Positions 24,001 to 31,721 of a stretch of DNA of 64,000 nucleotides are shown in pieces. Positions within the stretch are counted from its first letter, which is position 1, and every line of letters starts with the position of its first letter. Location: NCBI RefSeq assembly GCF_900187565.1, contig NZ_FYED01000019.1:62001-126000 (forward strand). Direction: 5' to 3'. The DNA is from Pseudomonas sp. Irchel 3A7 (GTDB lineage: Bacteria; Pseudomonadota; Gammaproteobacteria; Pseudomonadales; Pseudomonadaceae). Made by a program: the position numbers and the translations under genes. Under the pieces are notes generated by a model. It was not told where the DNA came from. It worked only from the letters and a program-made list of their open reading frames with translations, and searched no databases.

Positions 24001-26209
24001 AACAAGGCTCCTCGATCGGTGCCTGCGGCAACGCAGAAGAACGCCCCCACCCGTCCGGCTTCTGGTAGGCCCACGGTCGTATCCCGCTTTTGGCCAAGGC
24101 AGGCAGGCGCTTCTTACGCCACCCAAGGCGATGCATGATCGCCCCGACGCGCATTTGCTCAGGCTTGCTCCAATGTCCGTAATCTAGCTTGAGGGCTTGG
24201 CTCAAGATGTCGTTGCCGGTCGCGGTTTCGCCAATCTGCGACTCCTCCAACCAGGTCAAGATCGGTGCCTCCCACTCGTCCACCACAAAGCGCTCGTCCT
24301 GGGCTTCAGTGAACATCCACGACTCGTCTTTGGTCACCCACCAGATATCGCCGGCCTCATAGCAAACAACCGCCTCAGCCCACAGCTGGTCGCGAATCTC
24401 ACGGAGTTTTTCCAGATCAACCATGTTGCAGTACACCGGCCAGTAACGTCGGTTACCGGTGGCGTCCTTGAGGTACTCTTCTTGGTTGGTGGTGCCCACG
24501 AACACACACTGGCGTGGCACGTCGTTTGTTCGGCGGCCGTAGCTCTCGCGATAGGTATCGGTGGAAGCCGAAAAGAACTGTTTGGCCTTGGTACTCTCGG
24601 CCTTGTTGAAGCTGTCCAGCTCCCCCAATTCAACCAGCCACTTGCCGCGAATCGCCTGAAAACTGTCCTTGTCGCCGAGGACAAATGGCGTGTCCATGAA
24701 CCACTCGCCGCCGAGAATGCCCACCGCCGTGGATTTACCTTCACCCTGCCCGCCTTCGAGGATCATCACCGAGTCGGCCTTGCAACCCGGTTGCATCACC
24801 CGAGCCACCGCCGAAATCAGCCAGCGTTTGCCGACCTTGGCTGAGTACTCACTGGACTGAACGCCCAGCACGTCGGTCAACCAACGCTCCAAACGAGGGA
24901 CGCGGTCCCATTCAAGTTTTCTCAGATAATCGCGCACCGGGTGAAAGGTGTGGTCATGGGCGACCACACTCACTGCCTCGATCACATGAGACGCCTTGAC
25001 CCGCAGGTTGTATTGCTGCGCGAGCCATTTCATCACCCGCATGTCATCAATATCCGCCCAGTCGCCGACACCGCCGCCATACGGTGCGGCCCGCAGCTTG
25101 ATGATCTTCGAACTGAACACGCTATACCCGATAACGCCGGCCCAGCGTTCGTCATTGCCGAGGATCAGCTCGACGTTCTGCATGTGCGCAATCAATGCTC
25201 CACTTTCACTGCGCGCCAACTGATCCTTCCAGCCACCCGCTGCGGGTGGTTTGACCACCGCCAGCAGCTGGCGACGGACCGCGTCCAAGCCTTCGGCGAC
25301 GTGCAGGTCATTGAAGTCGGTCCACTTGTCTTCCCGCTCGCCAGAAAAGATTGGAGCGACCACCTGACCACCGACAACCAACGCGGCGTTGTTGGCCTTA
25401 TCTTCACCTGGGTTCCAAGGGTCGCCATTCGGACGCTTGGTCTTCCAGTCATCATCGCGGCAGACGATCAGCGGGCATCCGGGAAAACGTTCGCGCATGG
25501 CCTTGCAGACCACCAATAGGTTGCCCGCGTCGAACGCGATGGCCACCGTCAACGATGTCGCCATGTGCAGGCTGGCGCCCGTGGCGTAGCCCTCACACAC
25601 CAGTACCGGTTCGCCCGGCTCTGGGTGCGGGCCAATCAGGTGAAAGGCGCCCTCTTTCGACATACCGTAGGGCCAGTAGGATTTATCCCGGCCGGTGTCT
25701 TCCTGCTTCACCGGAAAGATCACCTGCAGGCCGACAATTTGGTCCCGTACGTTGCACATGGGCACCAAAAACGCGCCGGAGCGCGGTGCGTAACGAACGC
25801 CGAATCCGACGATCTGCTTTCGATCCAGATAGTCGCTGCGGCCCTTCTCCGGCATGCGCTTGAACAGCCCCGCTGCCCGGTTCGCCGCTCGACGTGATGC
25901 ATTGGCGGCAATCTCCGCCGCCCGGCGCTTCGCATCTTCTTGCCGAGCGCGCATGACCTCGCGCTCTTCAGGTGACATACGTCCGGCCTTGACCTTGATT
26001 TTCTGTGTCTCGCCCGAACGCCAGTCACCGAAGCTGCCGAAGATCAGCGTTTCGCCCTTTTCTGTTCGGTATTCGTGGACGACATACCAGCCGTTCTTTT
26101 CCTTACCTTTGTCCTGCGTTGTTTTGCACCGAGTCAGCTTGCCAAAGATCAGGGGCTGTTCGGGTTCGAGACCGTAGTCCGCGAATTGACCCAATACCTC
26201 AACGAGCAT
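23993..26209 (-). CDS. Phage primase-helicase (Toprim plus VirE-type ATPase)
   Basis: This 738-residue protein begins MLVEVLGQFADYG, with TGGAGG seven bases before the ATG. The N-terminal 140 residues are charged and helical. A Toprim domain (about residues 205-310) has VLVCEGYATGASL and CRDDDWKT. The C-terminal half is a VirE/P4-type P-loop ATPase: Walker A GGQGEGKST near residue 485, ELGELDSFNKAE near 520, and sensor-like GTTNQEEYLKD with TGNRRYWP near 570-590. It would prime and unwind phage DNA at the origin. It lies downstream of the TraR-like gene (overlap of eleven bases) and upstream of the Q-like gene. Confidence 0.85.
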   Translation of the reverse strand: MLVEVLGQFADYGLEPEQPLIFGKLTRCKTTQDKGKEKNGWYVVHEYRTEKGETLIFGSFGDWRSGETQKIKVKAGRMSPEEREVMRARQEDAKRRAAEIAANASRRAANRAAGLFKRMPEKGRSDYLDRKQIVGFGVRYAPRSGAFLVPMCNVRDQIVGLQVIFPVKQEDTGRDKSYWPYGMSKEGAFHLIGPHPEPGEPVLVCEGYATGASLHMATSLTVAIAFDAGNLLVVCKAMRERFPGCPLIVCRDDDWKTKRPNGDPWNPGEDKANNAALVVGGQVVAPIFSGEREDKWTDFNDLHVAEGLDAVRRQLLAVVKPPAAGGWKDQLARSESGALIAHMQNVELILGNDERWAGVIGYSVFSSKIIKLRAAPYGGGVGDWADIDDMRVMKWLAQQYNLRVKASHVIEAVSVVAHDHTFHPVRDYLRKLEWDRVPRLERWLTDVLGVQSSEYSAKVGKRWLISAVARVMQPGCKADSVMILEGGQGEGKSTAVGILGGEWFMDTPFVLGDKDSFQAIRGKWLVELGELDSFNKAESTKAKQFFSASTDTYRESYGRRTNDVPRQCVFVGTTNQEEYLKDATGNRRYWPVYCNMVDLEKLREIRDQLWAEAVVCYEAGDIWWVTKDESWMFTEAQDERFVVDEWEAPILTWLEESQIGETATGNDILSQALKLDYGHWSKPEQMRVGAIMHRLGWRKKRLPALAKSGIRPWAYQKPDGWGRSSALPQAPIEEPCFD

Positions 26210-26426
26210 GACGGGCCTCCAACGACTCATCAATGGACTGGCAGATCACGCACTGGCTGCAGCCCGGGAGGGCCAGTCGACGAGCCTCAGGGATTGGATC
26301 ATCGCAGGCTTCGCAGAACAGGAAGGAATGCGCTGCCATAACAGGCTTTGCGGCGGCACGAGCGGCCAGCGCCTGATCGATGCTGTCTTGAACCAGGTCG
26401 TTAGCGAAGTCGACGAGGTCAGTCAT
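26199..26426 (-). CDS. TraR/DksA-type zinc-finger protein
   Basis: This 75-residue protein starts MTDLVDFANDLVQDSIDQAL. A helix is followed by a four-cysteine zinc finger, CEACDDPIP then GCSQCVICQ. Small DksA/TraR family proteins bind the RNA polymerase secondary channel and alter promoter choice. It overlaps the CII-like gene upstream and the primase gene downstream by a few bases, so it is part of the early replication operon. A longer frame upstream is rejected because the ATG at 26426 fits the overlap pattern. Confidence 0.8.
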   Translation of the reverse strand: MTDLVDFANDLVQDSIDQALAARAAAKPVMAAHSFLFCEACDDPIPEARRLALPGCSQCVICQSIDESLEARHAR

Positions 26427-26937
26427 GTTCAACACCCCGCGTTGTCTTGTTGACGTAGCAGGCACGGTTGAACATCCCCAGCAATCCCTGAATACCACGA
26501 AAAACCTGCAGGCGAATCGCGGCCAGCTCGTGGTCGGTCACCACGCCGTCACCGATGCTCTTGGCCCATGTCTCAGCCAAGTCCGCCACCTGACGAAAAT
26601 ATTCAGCAATGCCGGTGGTTAGTGTTTCAGGCATGTCGTTGGTGTACGCCTCAGCCAATTCCTGCCAGGCCGTATCTCCTACCAATGCATGCACCGCATC
26701 GAGAATGCGGCGGTCCTTGGTCAATTCCAGGATCTCGCCAAACTCCTGAATATTCACCGTATGGCTCGGATGCGTGGGTGAGAGTTTGTGCTGCAGTGTG
26801 GTGGGATTTCTGCCGGTGGTAGCGGCGATTGCAGCGGCACCGCCGGGGTAGTCCCGAGCAGCATGGTAAAGTGCGAGATCGAGCGGCAGGACTTCCCGCT
26901 GCGCCCGTTCGATACAACTCAGAGCGATTCGGCTCAT
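26419..26937 (-). CDS. CII-like phage regulatory protein (Phage_CP76 family)
   Basis: This 172-residue protein starts MSRIALSCIERAQREVLPLD with AAGGA upstream. The central segment (LYHAARDYPGGAAAIAATTGRNPTTLQHKLSP) is the helix-turn-helix of the CP76/CII-like family. ILELTKDRRILDAVHAL follows, and a helical C-terminal part may mediate oligomerisation. It is the first substantial gene of the leftward early operon behind Cro. It probably acts in the lysis-lysogeny decision or early transcription. Confidence 0.75.
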   Translation of the reverse strand: MSRIALSCIERAQREVLPLDLALYHAARDYPGGAAAIAATTGRNPTTLQHKLSPTHPSHTVNIQEFGEILELTKDRRILDAVHALVGDTAWQELAEAYTNDMPETLTTGIAEYFRQVADLAETWAKSIGDGVVTDHELAAIRLQVFRGIQGLLGMFNRACYVNKTTRGVEHD

Positions 26938-27267
26938 GGCATTAATCCTTGAAAGTTGCCAGTGCCTCACGACATGCAGTGGTGATACATTTGTCGTGTG
27001 GCTTGAAAGTGCCCAAACGCCGGCGAGGTCCGCAAGACCAACACCGGTACCGTGCCGGGGCGAGCAATCCTTTGCTCACCCCCTGGCGCAACAGCTGCCC
27101 AATCTGTGGTGGAAAAGGCAGCAACACCAAGGCATTCCGTGTCTTGGAAAAGCGCGGTAAAGGGAGGTGGTTAGCATGTGGTGTGCCCGCCTACCTTTAT
27201 CGCGACCCGACAGCGCTGTGGTGGTGCGTGCCGGGAGGAACTGGGCGACCTTTGGGTCGCCTTTTTT
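26938..27267. other. Early-operon leader, coding content unresolved
   Basis: Short frames exist on both strands. The minus-strand frame 26942-27130 has CWSCG, KCITTAC and ends four bases before the CII-like start, but has only a TTG start without a clear ribosome-binding site. A plus-strand frame contains a zinc-ribbon-like CPICGGKG but runs through a terminator. Neither can be called. A plus-strand terminator at its right end shows that some plus-strand transcript ends here. Confidence 0.35.
27244..27267 (+). terminator. Plus-strand intrinsic terminator
   Basis: A perfect seven-base stem (GGCGACC/GGTCGCC, loop TTTG) is followed by six Ts. It abuts the 3' end of the cro-like gene but points the other way. 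So it ends a plus-strand RNA that starts left of it, perhaps a small or antisense RNA against the early leftward transcript. Confidence 0.75.
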
Positions 27268-27492
27268 CTACGCTGCTTTTGGCTCATCCTGCTCAGGAGG
27301 GAAAACGTCATCCAGCGAGCAAGCAGCACCCAATCGGTTGAGCGCAGCAGTTATCGCTCTACACTCCGCAAGACCCGCCGTACGGCGGCCAGCTTCATAG
27401 TTGCTTACGCGTGTCTGAGTCCAACCCAACGTTGCAACCAATTCCCGCTGCTTGATACCCGCTTTCCCTCGATGCTCAGCAATTCGATTCAT
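27268..27492 (-). CDS. Cro-like XRE-family repressor
   Basis: This 74-residue protein starts MNRIAEHRGKAGIKQRELVA with GGAG nine bases upstream. It is a single helix-turn-helix domain (IKQRELVATLGWTQTRVSNYEAGRR) of the XRE class with a short acidic tail. It is divergent from the CI-like gene and follows a good promoter, so it is the Cro counterpart, driving the switch to lytic growth by repressing the CI promoter. The longer frame upstream covers the operator region and is rejected. Confidence 0.8.
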   Translation of the reverse strand: MNRIAEHRGKAGIKQRELVATLGWTQTRVSNYEAGRRTAGLAECRAITAALNRLGAACSLDDVFPPEQDEPKAA

Positions 27493-27519
27493 AACGATGG
27501 TCTCCGATGACTCGCGGCC

Positions 27520-27554
27520 ATAATAAGCACGATACGTGAAGTTTTCAACACGTA
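27520..27554 (-). promoter_or_regulatory. Early leftward promoter with operator
   Basis: On the minus strand TTGAAA (27543-27548) and TATTAT (27520-27525) are separated by 17 bases, a near-consensus promoter for cro. An inverted repeat TACGTG and CACGTA (27533-27554, centre of ten) overlies it and is a likely CI/Cro operator. Confidence 0.65.
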
Positions 27555-27595
27555 AAGTGCGATAAAAAGATTTCACTGCGTGGTAAAAAAAGCAC

Positions 27596-28324
27596 ATGAA
27601 CACACTCGCCATGCGCATAAAAAAATTAAGAAAGGCCACAGGCATGAGTCAGCAAGAACTCGCATTTGCTTGTGGCTGGGAATCACAGTCTCGAATAGGT
27701 AACTATGAAAGAGGAACCAGGCAGCCCAACCTTCAAGATCTGAAGAAGCTCTCAAATGCTTTGAGGGTTCCTTTTACAGAGTTGGTAGCAGAGCATGAGA
27801 GCTTGATACCCGAGAAAATCACCCCCCAGGACAGCTCCCTCAATAGAGATGTGACACCATCAAAAGCACTGGATATAGGACGCAATTCCCCTAGCAAAGC
27901 GCACCGGGCGAAGGAAGGGAGAGTTCCAGTGGTCGGGAATGCACAATTAGGTAATGAAGGCTTTTTTGAGGCTCTGGATTTTCCACCGGGGCATGGTGAC
28001 GGCTATCTAAACATCCACAGCGATGACCCCGACGCATATGGGCTGAAGGTTACGGGCGATAGCATGCTTCCACGAATTAAAAATGGAGAGTTTGTGCTTA
28101 TTGAACCGAACAAAACCTTTTTCAGCGGCGACGAGGTAATGGTACGTACGGCTGCTGGCCGGACGATGATCAAAGAGTTCATTTATCTGCGTGATGGCAT
28201 GTACCGACTGGACAGTGTCAACGCTGAACACGCACCAATACATATTGCCGAATCTGACGTCATGGAAATCCATTTGGTAGGCGGCATACTCAAATCCTCT
28301 CGCTTTTTGCACAGTACGCCATAA
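27596..28324 (+). CDS. CI-like prophage repressor with S24 peptidase domain
   Basis: This 242-residue protein has an XRE helix-turn-helix at residues 6-65 (MSQQELAFACGWESQSRIGNYERG) and an S24 LexA-like domain at about residues 105-235. The probable catalytic Ser155 lies in VTGDSMLPR and the Lys192 in TMIKEF. Such repressors hold the lysogenic state and are inactivated after DNA damage. The expected cleavage region reads VVGNAQLG, lacking the usual Ala-Gly pair, so self-cleavage is not certain. It may instead respond through the small regulators nearby. It is divergent from the cro-like gene across a shared operator. Confidence 0.9.
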   Translation: MNTLAMRIKKLRKATGMSQQELAFACGWESQSRIGNYERGTRQPNLQDLKKLSNALRVPFTELVAEHESLIPEKITPQDSSLNRDVTPSKALDIGRNSPSKAHRAKEGRVPVVGNAQLGNEGFFEALDFPPGHGDGYLNIHSDDPDAYGLKVTGDSMLPRIKNGEFVLIEPNKTFFSGDEVMVRTAAGRTMIKEFIYLRDGMYRLDSVNAEHAPIHIAESDVMEIHLVGGILKSSRFLHSTP

Positions 28325-28341
28325 TTTAATCACGCTACGTA

Positions 28342-28370
28342 TTGACACAGCGAAGCACGGCACGTGATAT
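28342..28370 (+). promoter_or_regulatory. Candidate promoter for the plus-strand small-gene operon
   Basis: A perfect TTGACA (28342-28347) is followed after 17 bases by TGATAT (28365-28370), which is only a partial -10 match. It lies in the short gap behind the CI-like gene and before seven closely packed plus-strand genes. Confidence 0.4.
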
Positions 28371-28406
28371 TTGCCTCACTCTTCCACCACAGAGCGAGGC
28401 AATACC

Positions 28407-28586
28407 ATGCACACCACAGCAACGGTGCACATCCATCCGGCATGTGCAGCTAACCGCGAGCGCATTGAAAAACTGGAAGCCACGTCCGGCTGCCTGGTAG
28501 TCATTCACCACGGCAAACCCCGCCTGGTCTCGCGGCGCACTGCTCCAACCCCCTTCGACCCAAACGACGGGGGCCGGGCAGCATGA
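28407..28586 (+). CDS. Small hypothetical phage protein
   Basis: This 59-residue protein starts MHTTATVHIHPACAANRERI, with GAGG upstream. It has a helix and a strand pair (CLVVIHHGKPRLV) and a Pro/Asp-rich end. Its stop overlaps the next start (ATGA). Genes like this lead the operon between repressor and integrase in Pseudomonas prophages, but no function is known to me. Confidence 0.6.
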   Translation: MHTTATVHIHPACAANRERIEKLEATSGCLVVIHHGKPRLVSRRTAPTPFDPNDGGRAA

Positions 28587-29167
28587 GCAAGTTCAAGATC
28601 GACAACCGCACCCTGACCCTGCTCAGCGCCCAGATCAATCTGAGCGAAACCTTTAATCACACCCTTCGATCAGCACCTCGGCGTGAATCGATAGCATTCC
28701 GACTGAAAGTTGAACGCAACCAGGTGGATACCACCTTCACTGTTGAACTGAGCAACGAACGCCACACGCTGACCCTGCTCAACGGCAAAAAAAATCATTT
28801 GAAGCTGGCGGACTTTATTGAAGATATCGCCAACGGCCCGATTGACCCCGCTGTTGAGCCGTCCCCACAACTGCATGCTGAGCGTGAATACGGTGCTTTC
28901 AGCGCATACCAACGCGAGCAGGTCTTCGGCCTGGTCTGCATTGGCGGTTTTCTCGACCTAGACCTCGGCTTTGAACTGCCTATACGTATCGCAGTGCATC
29001 GCACCCGGACACGCACAGGCATCACCGTAGTCATGAGCATTGGCGTCAAGAGCCCGCGCACCAAGTGTTTCACCGTGTGCGGCAGCGACGTGGAGATGTA
29101 TAAAAAGGTCTGCGAATCCATCAACCACCTGGCTGCGCTGGCGACGCCCGCCGCGCACGTAGCGTAA
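28583..29167 (+). CDS. Hypothetical phage protein
   Basis: This 194-residue protein (MSKFKIDNRTLTLLSAQINL) has an alternating beta pattern without signal peptide or membrane segment. Its C-terminal half includes VVMSIGVKSPRTKCFTVCG. No family was recognised. It is translationally coupled to the 59-residue gene before it and followed after ten bases by the KilAC-like gene, with GGAGG before that start. Confidence 0.6.
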   Translation: MSKFKIDNRTLTLLSAQINLSETFNHTLRSAPRRESIAFRLKVERNQVDTTFTVELSNERHTLTLLNGKKNHLKLADFIEDIANGPIDPAVEPSPQLHAEREYGAFSAYQREQVFGLVCIGGFLDLDLGFELPIRIAVHRTRTRTGITVVMSIGVKSPRTKCFTVCGSDVEMYKKVCESINHLAALATPAAHVA

Positions 29168-29177
29168 AGGAGGTGAC

Positions 29178-29462
29178 ATGGAGCGCAATCTCGAAAAAAC
29201 CGCCAAGTACTTTGGTATCACCCGCCCCGCCCTGATCAAGTTGATGCGTGAAAAGGGCATTCTGACAGCCGACCGACTACCGGCATTTCCAGTTCGCGAC
29301 CGCGAGTACCTGCGAGTCAAGGACAGCAAGTGGTATCACCACGACCTGGGAATGCAGTACAGCCAGTCAACTCGGGTACGTCAGTCCGGCATCCTTTGGC
29401 TGGCCGAACAACTAGGCCTCGAACTTCCCGCCATTCCGGCAGACAACCGTGACGTGGCCTAG
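29178..29462 (+). CDS. KilAC-like (antirepressor C-terminal type) small protein
   Basis: This 94-residue protein (MERNLEKTAKYFGITRPALIKLM) resembles the C-terminal KilAC/ANT domain of phage antirepressors standing alone: an N-terminal helix-turn-helix-like unit, then REYLRVKDSKWYHHDLG and a closing VRQSGILWLAEQLGLEL. An AGGAGG precedes the ATG. It may bind DNA or the repressor. The assignment rests on pattern only. Confidence 0.5.
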   Translation: MERNLEKTAKYFGITRPALIKLMREKGILTADRLPAFPVRDREYLRVKDSKWYHHDLGMQYSQSTRVRQSGILWLAEQLGLELPAIPADNRDVA

Positions 29463-29628
29463 GGAATACGCCCGCCAGATCATCGCCATGCGTACACGCG
29501 AGGAGCGCAATGCCGCGCTCCTCGAAGTACCCGAACATCTGCGCGAGCTAACCAAACGCCACTGCCTGAACGCCTGGAACCACCCGGCAAAAACACCACG
29601 CAAGGAGGCTCAGCAAGCCAATGACTAA
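29449..29628 (+). CDS. Small hypothetical phage protein, GTG start
   Basis: A 59-residue frame starts with GTG (29449-29451; VTWPREYARQIIAMRTREER) and ends TAA at 29628. It overlaps the KilAC-like gene by 14 bases and the first PrtN-like gene by eight, which fits the tight packing of the operon. The peptide is helical, with VPEHLRELTKRHCLNAWNHP in the middle. I have seen this type of WPREYA protein as a frequent small gene in Pseudomonas prophages. Its function is unknown. Confidence 0.6.
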   Translation: MTWPREYARQIIAMRTREERNAALLEVPEHLRELTKRHCLNAWNHPAKTPRKEAQQAND

Positions 29629-29938
29629 CAGAGGCCAAACACCGCTCCGACTCCAACCCGCGCCCGAGGCGGCGACTGTAGAGCTGCTCTATCGCATCTT
29701 CGGCGACGTGCTGATCCCACTGGAGAAAGTACGCGAACAGTATTTCCGCAACCTTAACGAGCAATCGTTCGTCACAGAGATAAACAGCGGCCGGATCCAG
29801 CTCCCCATCACCACTCTGGACACCAGCCGCAAGGCACTGAAGTACGCGCATATCCGGCACGTCGCCTCATTGATTGACATCCGTGCCTACAAGGCTGATG
29901 CAGAGATGCAGCGACCACAAGATGAGACAACCGAGTAA
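29621..29938 (+). CDS. PrtN-family transcriptional activator, copy 1
   Basis: This 105-residue protein matches the pyocin activator PrtN family: LLYRIFGDVLIPLEKVREQYF, then FVTEINSGRIQLPITTLD and ALKYAHIRHVASLID. In P. aeruginosa PrtN binds upstream of pyocin genes and activates them after RecA relieves PrtR repression. In prophages next to integrases, family members may act as activators or directionality factors. It has a clearly related copy 279 bases downstream. Confidence 0.75.
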   Translation: MTNRGQTPLRLQPAPEAATVELLYRIFGDVLIPLEKVREQYFRNLNEQSFVTEINSGRIQLPITTLDTSRKALKYAHIRHVASLIDIRAYKADAEMQRPQDETTE

Positions 29939-29989
29939 ACCAAAACAGCTGACACCACCAGCCAATTGCAACTAGTAGGAGCACACCAC

Positions 29990-30220
29990 ATGACCGCAGT
30001 ACAGTTTGGAGCATTGATTATTCTCACCCTGTTCATCGGGCTAGTCTTTTGGGCCGGCTATCGCAGCTACATGATTGATGGCTGGCTTGAGGGAGCCGAC
30101 GAGGCAAAAGCGGTTTATCAATCCGAAAACTCGCAGAGATTTCACAGTCTCGAACAGTTGCCGGATCAAACCCGTGGTCATTCGAGAAGCTATCGAGACT
30201 TGATTGGTGAGACAGCATGA
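29990..30220 (+). CDS. Small single-span membrane protein
   Basis: This 76-residue protein starts MTAVQFGALIILTLFIGLVF with AGGAG nine bases before the ATG. It has one N-terminal membrane segment (about residues 6-24) followed by a charged cytoplasmic tail (GWLEGADEAKAVYQSENSQRF). Its stop overlaps the start of the second PrtN-like gene. Function is unknown; small phage membrane proteins can act in exclusion or lysis control. Confidence 0.6.
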   Translation: MTAVQFGALIILTLFIGLVFWAGYRSYMIDGWLEGADEAKAVYQSENSQRFHSLEQLPDQTRGHSRSYRDLIGETA

Positions 30221-30492
30221 AAACTCTGTTTCTGCTTATGGCCCAATACGATGGGCAAACAATCATTCCACTTAGCCAAGTCTGTAAAGACTACTTCACC
30301 CATCTCACCACTGACATGTTTCAACGCAAAGTAATGGCCGGCCAAATCCGAATTCCCATTACCAGGCTTGAGCCAAGCCAGAAGAGTGCTAAAGGCATCC
30401 ACATTGCAGACTTAGCGGCCTACCTAGACATGCAACGGGAGGCTGCAGTGAAGGAATGTAACCAGCTCAATGGCATCCGCCGAGCTAGTTAA
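30217..30492 (+). CDS. PrtN-family transcriptional activator, copy 2
   Basis: This 91-residue protein is a closer PrtN relative than the first: MKTLFLLMAQYDGQTIIPL, VCKDYFTHLTTDMFQRKVMAG, RIPITRLEPSQKS and GIHIADLAAYLDMQ. It ends one base before the convergent integrase stop. Tandem arrangement with the copy at 29621 indicates duplication and divergence. It could control late genes, integrase excision or host genes. Confidence 0.85.
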   Translation: MKTLFLLMAQYDGQTIIPLSQVCKDYFTHLTTDMFQRKVMAGQIRIPITRLEPSQKSAKGIHIADLAAYLDMQREAAVKECNQLNGIRRAS

Positions 30493-30493
30493 C

Positions 30494-31618
30494 TCATTGC
30501 TTACCCCAGGCGCCCAACTTCACGGGCGCCTGAATAATCGTCTCCAACCACGGCCATTCGGCATAGTGGTCACCTCTACCGCGCAGATGGGTGTATCTAC
30601 GCAATGAGTTCCAGTCTCGATGTCCGGAAACACTCGCCACTCGAGGGATATCCCAGTCCATTTCAAATAACCGACTCACGCCGTCATGTCGCAGGTCGTG
30701 GAAGTGAAGATCTTCAATCTCCAAAAACTTGCATGCCTTCGCCCAAGCGGTGGAGATCGATGACGAGTTGTACGGGAAAATCTCCGCACGTTCTTTTGGC
30801 ATGCTCTTCAGAATGCGCCAGGCTTCGTCTGGAAGGCTACACCAAACATCGTTGCCGATTTTCTGACCGGGGTTCTTCATATCTCGCACCATCACTCGCC
30901 GACGCTCTTCATCGAGGTCTTCCCAGAGAACCCGGCTTATTTCATCCTGCCTACGGGTAGAAAATAACGCGAAACCGATGACCTTAAGCATGTTGATAGA
31001 ACTGGGCCGACGCTGTTGCATACCGACGAAGTGCTCTAGCAGTTTATTCAGTTCGTCCTTGGTCGGCCGCCGGTCGCGCTCTCGACTTTTCATGTTGTAG
31101 CCCAGCTTCCTCAACACTTTTCGAGCATCCGCCATCGCATGCGGGTCGACCTCATATCCCCATGCAGGTCGAGCAATCGACAGAACAGCCCCTAGATGGG
31201 CCAAGTCATTGCCAGCAGTCTGCGGTTGAACGCCACCGCCCTCCTTGCTCATACGCCAGAGCGCAAAGTCCACCAACCGTTGGCTATTGATGTCGTAGTC
31301 AACGGTCTGACCGAAGTCCGAAGCTGCAATGGCATTGAGGGTGGCTTCCTTGGTCTTGCCCAACGGCCGGACCTTCTCCATTTCGGCCAGGTATTGCTTG
31401 ATCATGTCTTCGACAGTGACACCCTTTCGGTTCGCACGTTCGATCGCACCTGGCTGGTCCAGGTCTGCCTCACGTCGCCGCACCCAGGCCTGAGCCGCCT
31501 GTTTCCGGGCGAAGGTCTGGCTCTCTTGGTAGACTTGCACTCCGTCGCGCTTGATGCGGATCTGAGCCGTGTAGCTCACGGTCCCATCCGCCAGTTTTCT
31601 TGCCCTGATAGTCGCCAT
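30494..31618 (-). CDS. Tyrosine integrase of the dusA-targeting type
   Basis: This 374-residue protein starts MATIRARKLADGTVSYTAQI, an arm-binding domain; the core-binding SAM-like domain is at about 90-170. The catalytic domain shows an Arg in FSTRRQDEISR near residue 221, HDLRHDG near 309, VSGHRDWNSLRRYTHL near 330 with the nucleophile Tyr near 341. It recombines attP and attB. It lies immediately beside and divergent from dusA, the arrangement known for a family of integrases that insert into the 5' end of dusA. A longer frame upstream would overlap the arm-site repeats and is rejected. Confidence 0.9.
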   Translation of the reverse strand: MATIRARKLADGTVSYTAQIRIKRDGVQVYQESQTFARKQAAQAWVRRREADLDQPGAIERANRKGVTVEDMIKQYLAEMEKVRPLGKTKEATLNAIAASDFGQTVDYDINSQRLVDFALWRMSKEGGGVQPQTAGNDLAHLGAVLSIARPAWGYEVDPHAMADARKVLRKLGYNMKSRERDRRPTKDELNKLLEHFVGMQQRRPSSINMLKVIGFALFSTRRQDEISRVLWEDLDEERRRVMVRDMKNPGQKIGNDVWCSLPDEAWRILKSMPKERAEIFPYNSSSISTAWAKACKFLEIEDLHFHDLRHDGVSRLFEMDWDIPRVASVSGHRDWNSLRRYTHLRGRGDHYAEWPWLETIIQAPVKLGAWGKQ

Positions 31619-31625
31619 ATCGAAA

Positions 31626-31663
31626 GTGGTACGCGTCAGTTTTGAAGTGGTACATCGTACCAC
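31626..31663. promoter_or_regulatory. Candidate integrase arm-type sites (GTGGTAC repeats)
   Basis: GTGGTAC occurs at 31626-31632 and 31647-31653, 21 bases apart, and inverted at 31657-31663. A fourth TGGTAC sits at 31723-31728. Repeats of this kind between integrase and attachment core are typical arm-binding sites; the integrase promoter must lie here too. Confidence 0.5.
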
Positions 31664-31721
31664 CGAGAGTCAAAAAACGCGCGAAAACGCCCCAAAACCC
31701 GCTGAAAATATGTAGAGCAAA

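Noticed and set aside
26942..27130. Minus-strand 62-codon frame with paired cysteines just before the CII-like gene
   Set aside because: It has only a TTG start without ribosome-binding site; left as unresolved instead of called.
26949..27341. Plus-strand frame with CPICGGKG zinc-ribbon-like motif
   Set aside because: It runs through the strong plus-strand terminator at 27244-27267 and into the cro-like gene; the motif may be chance.
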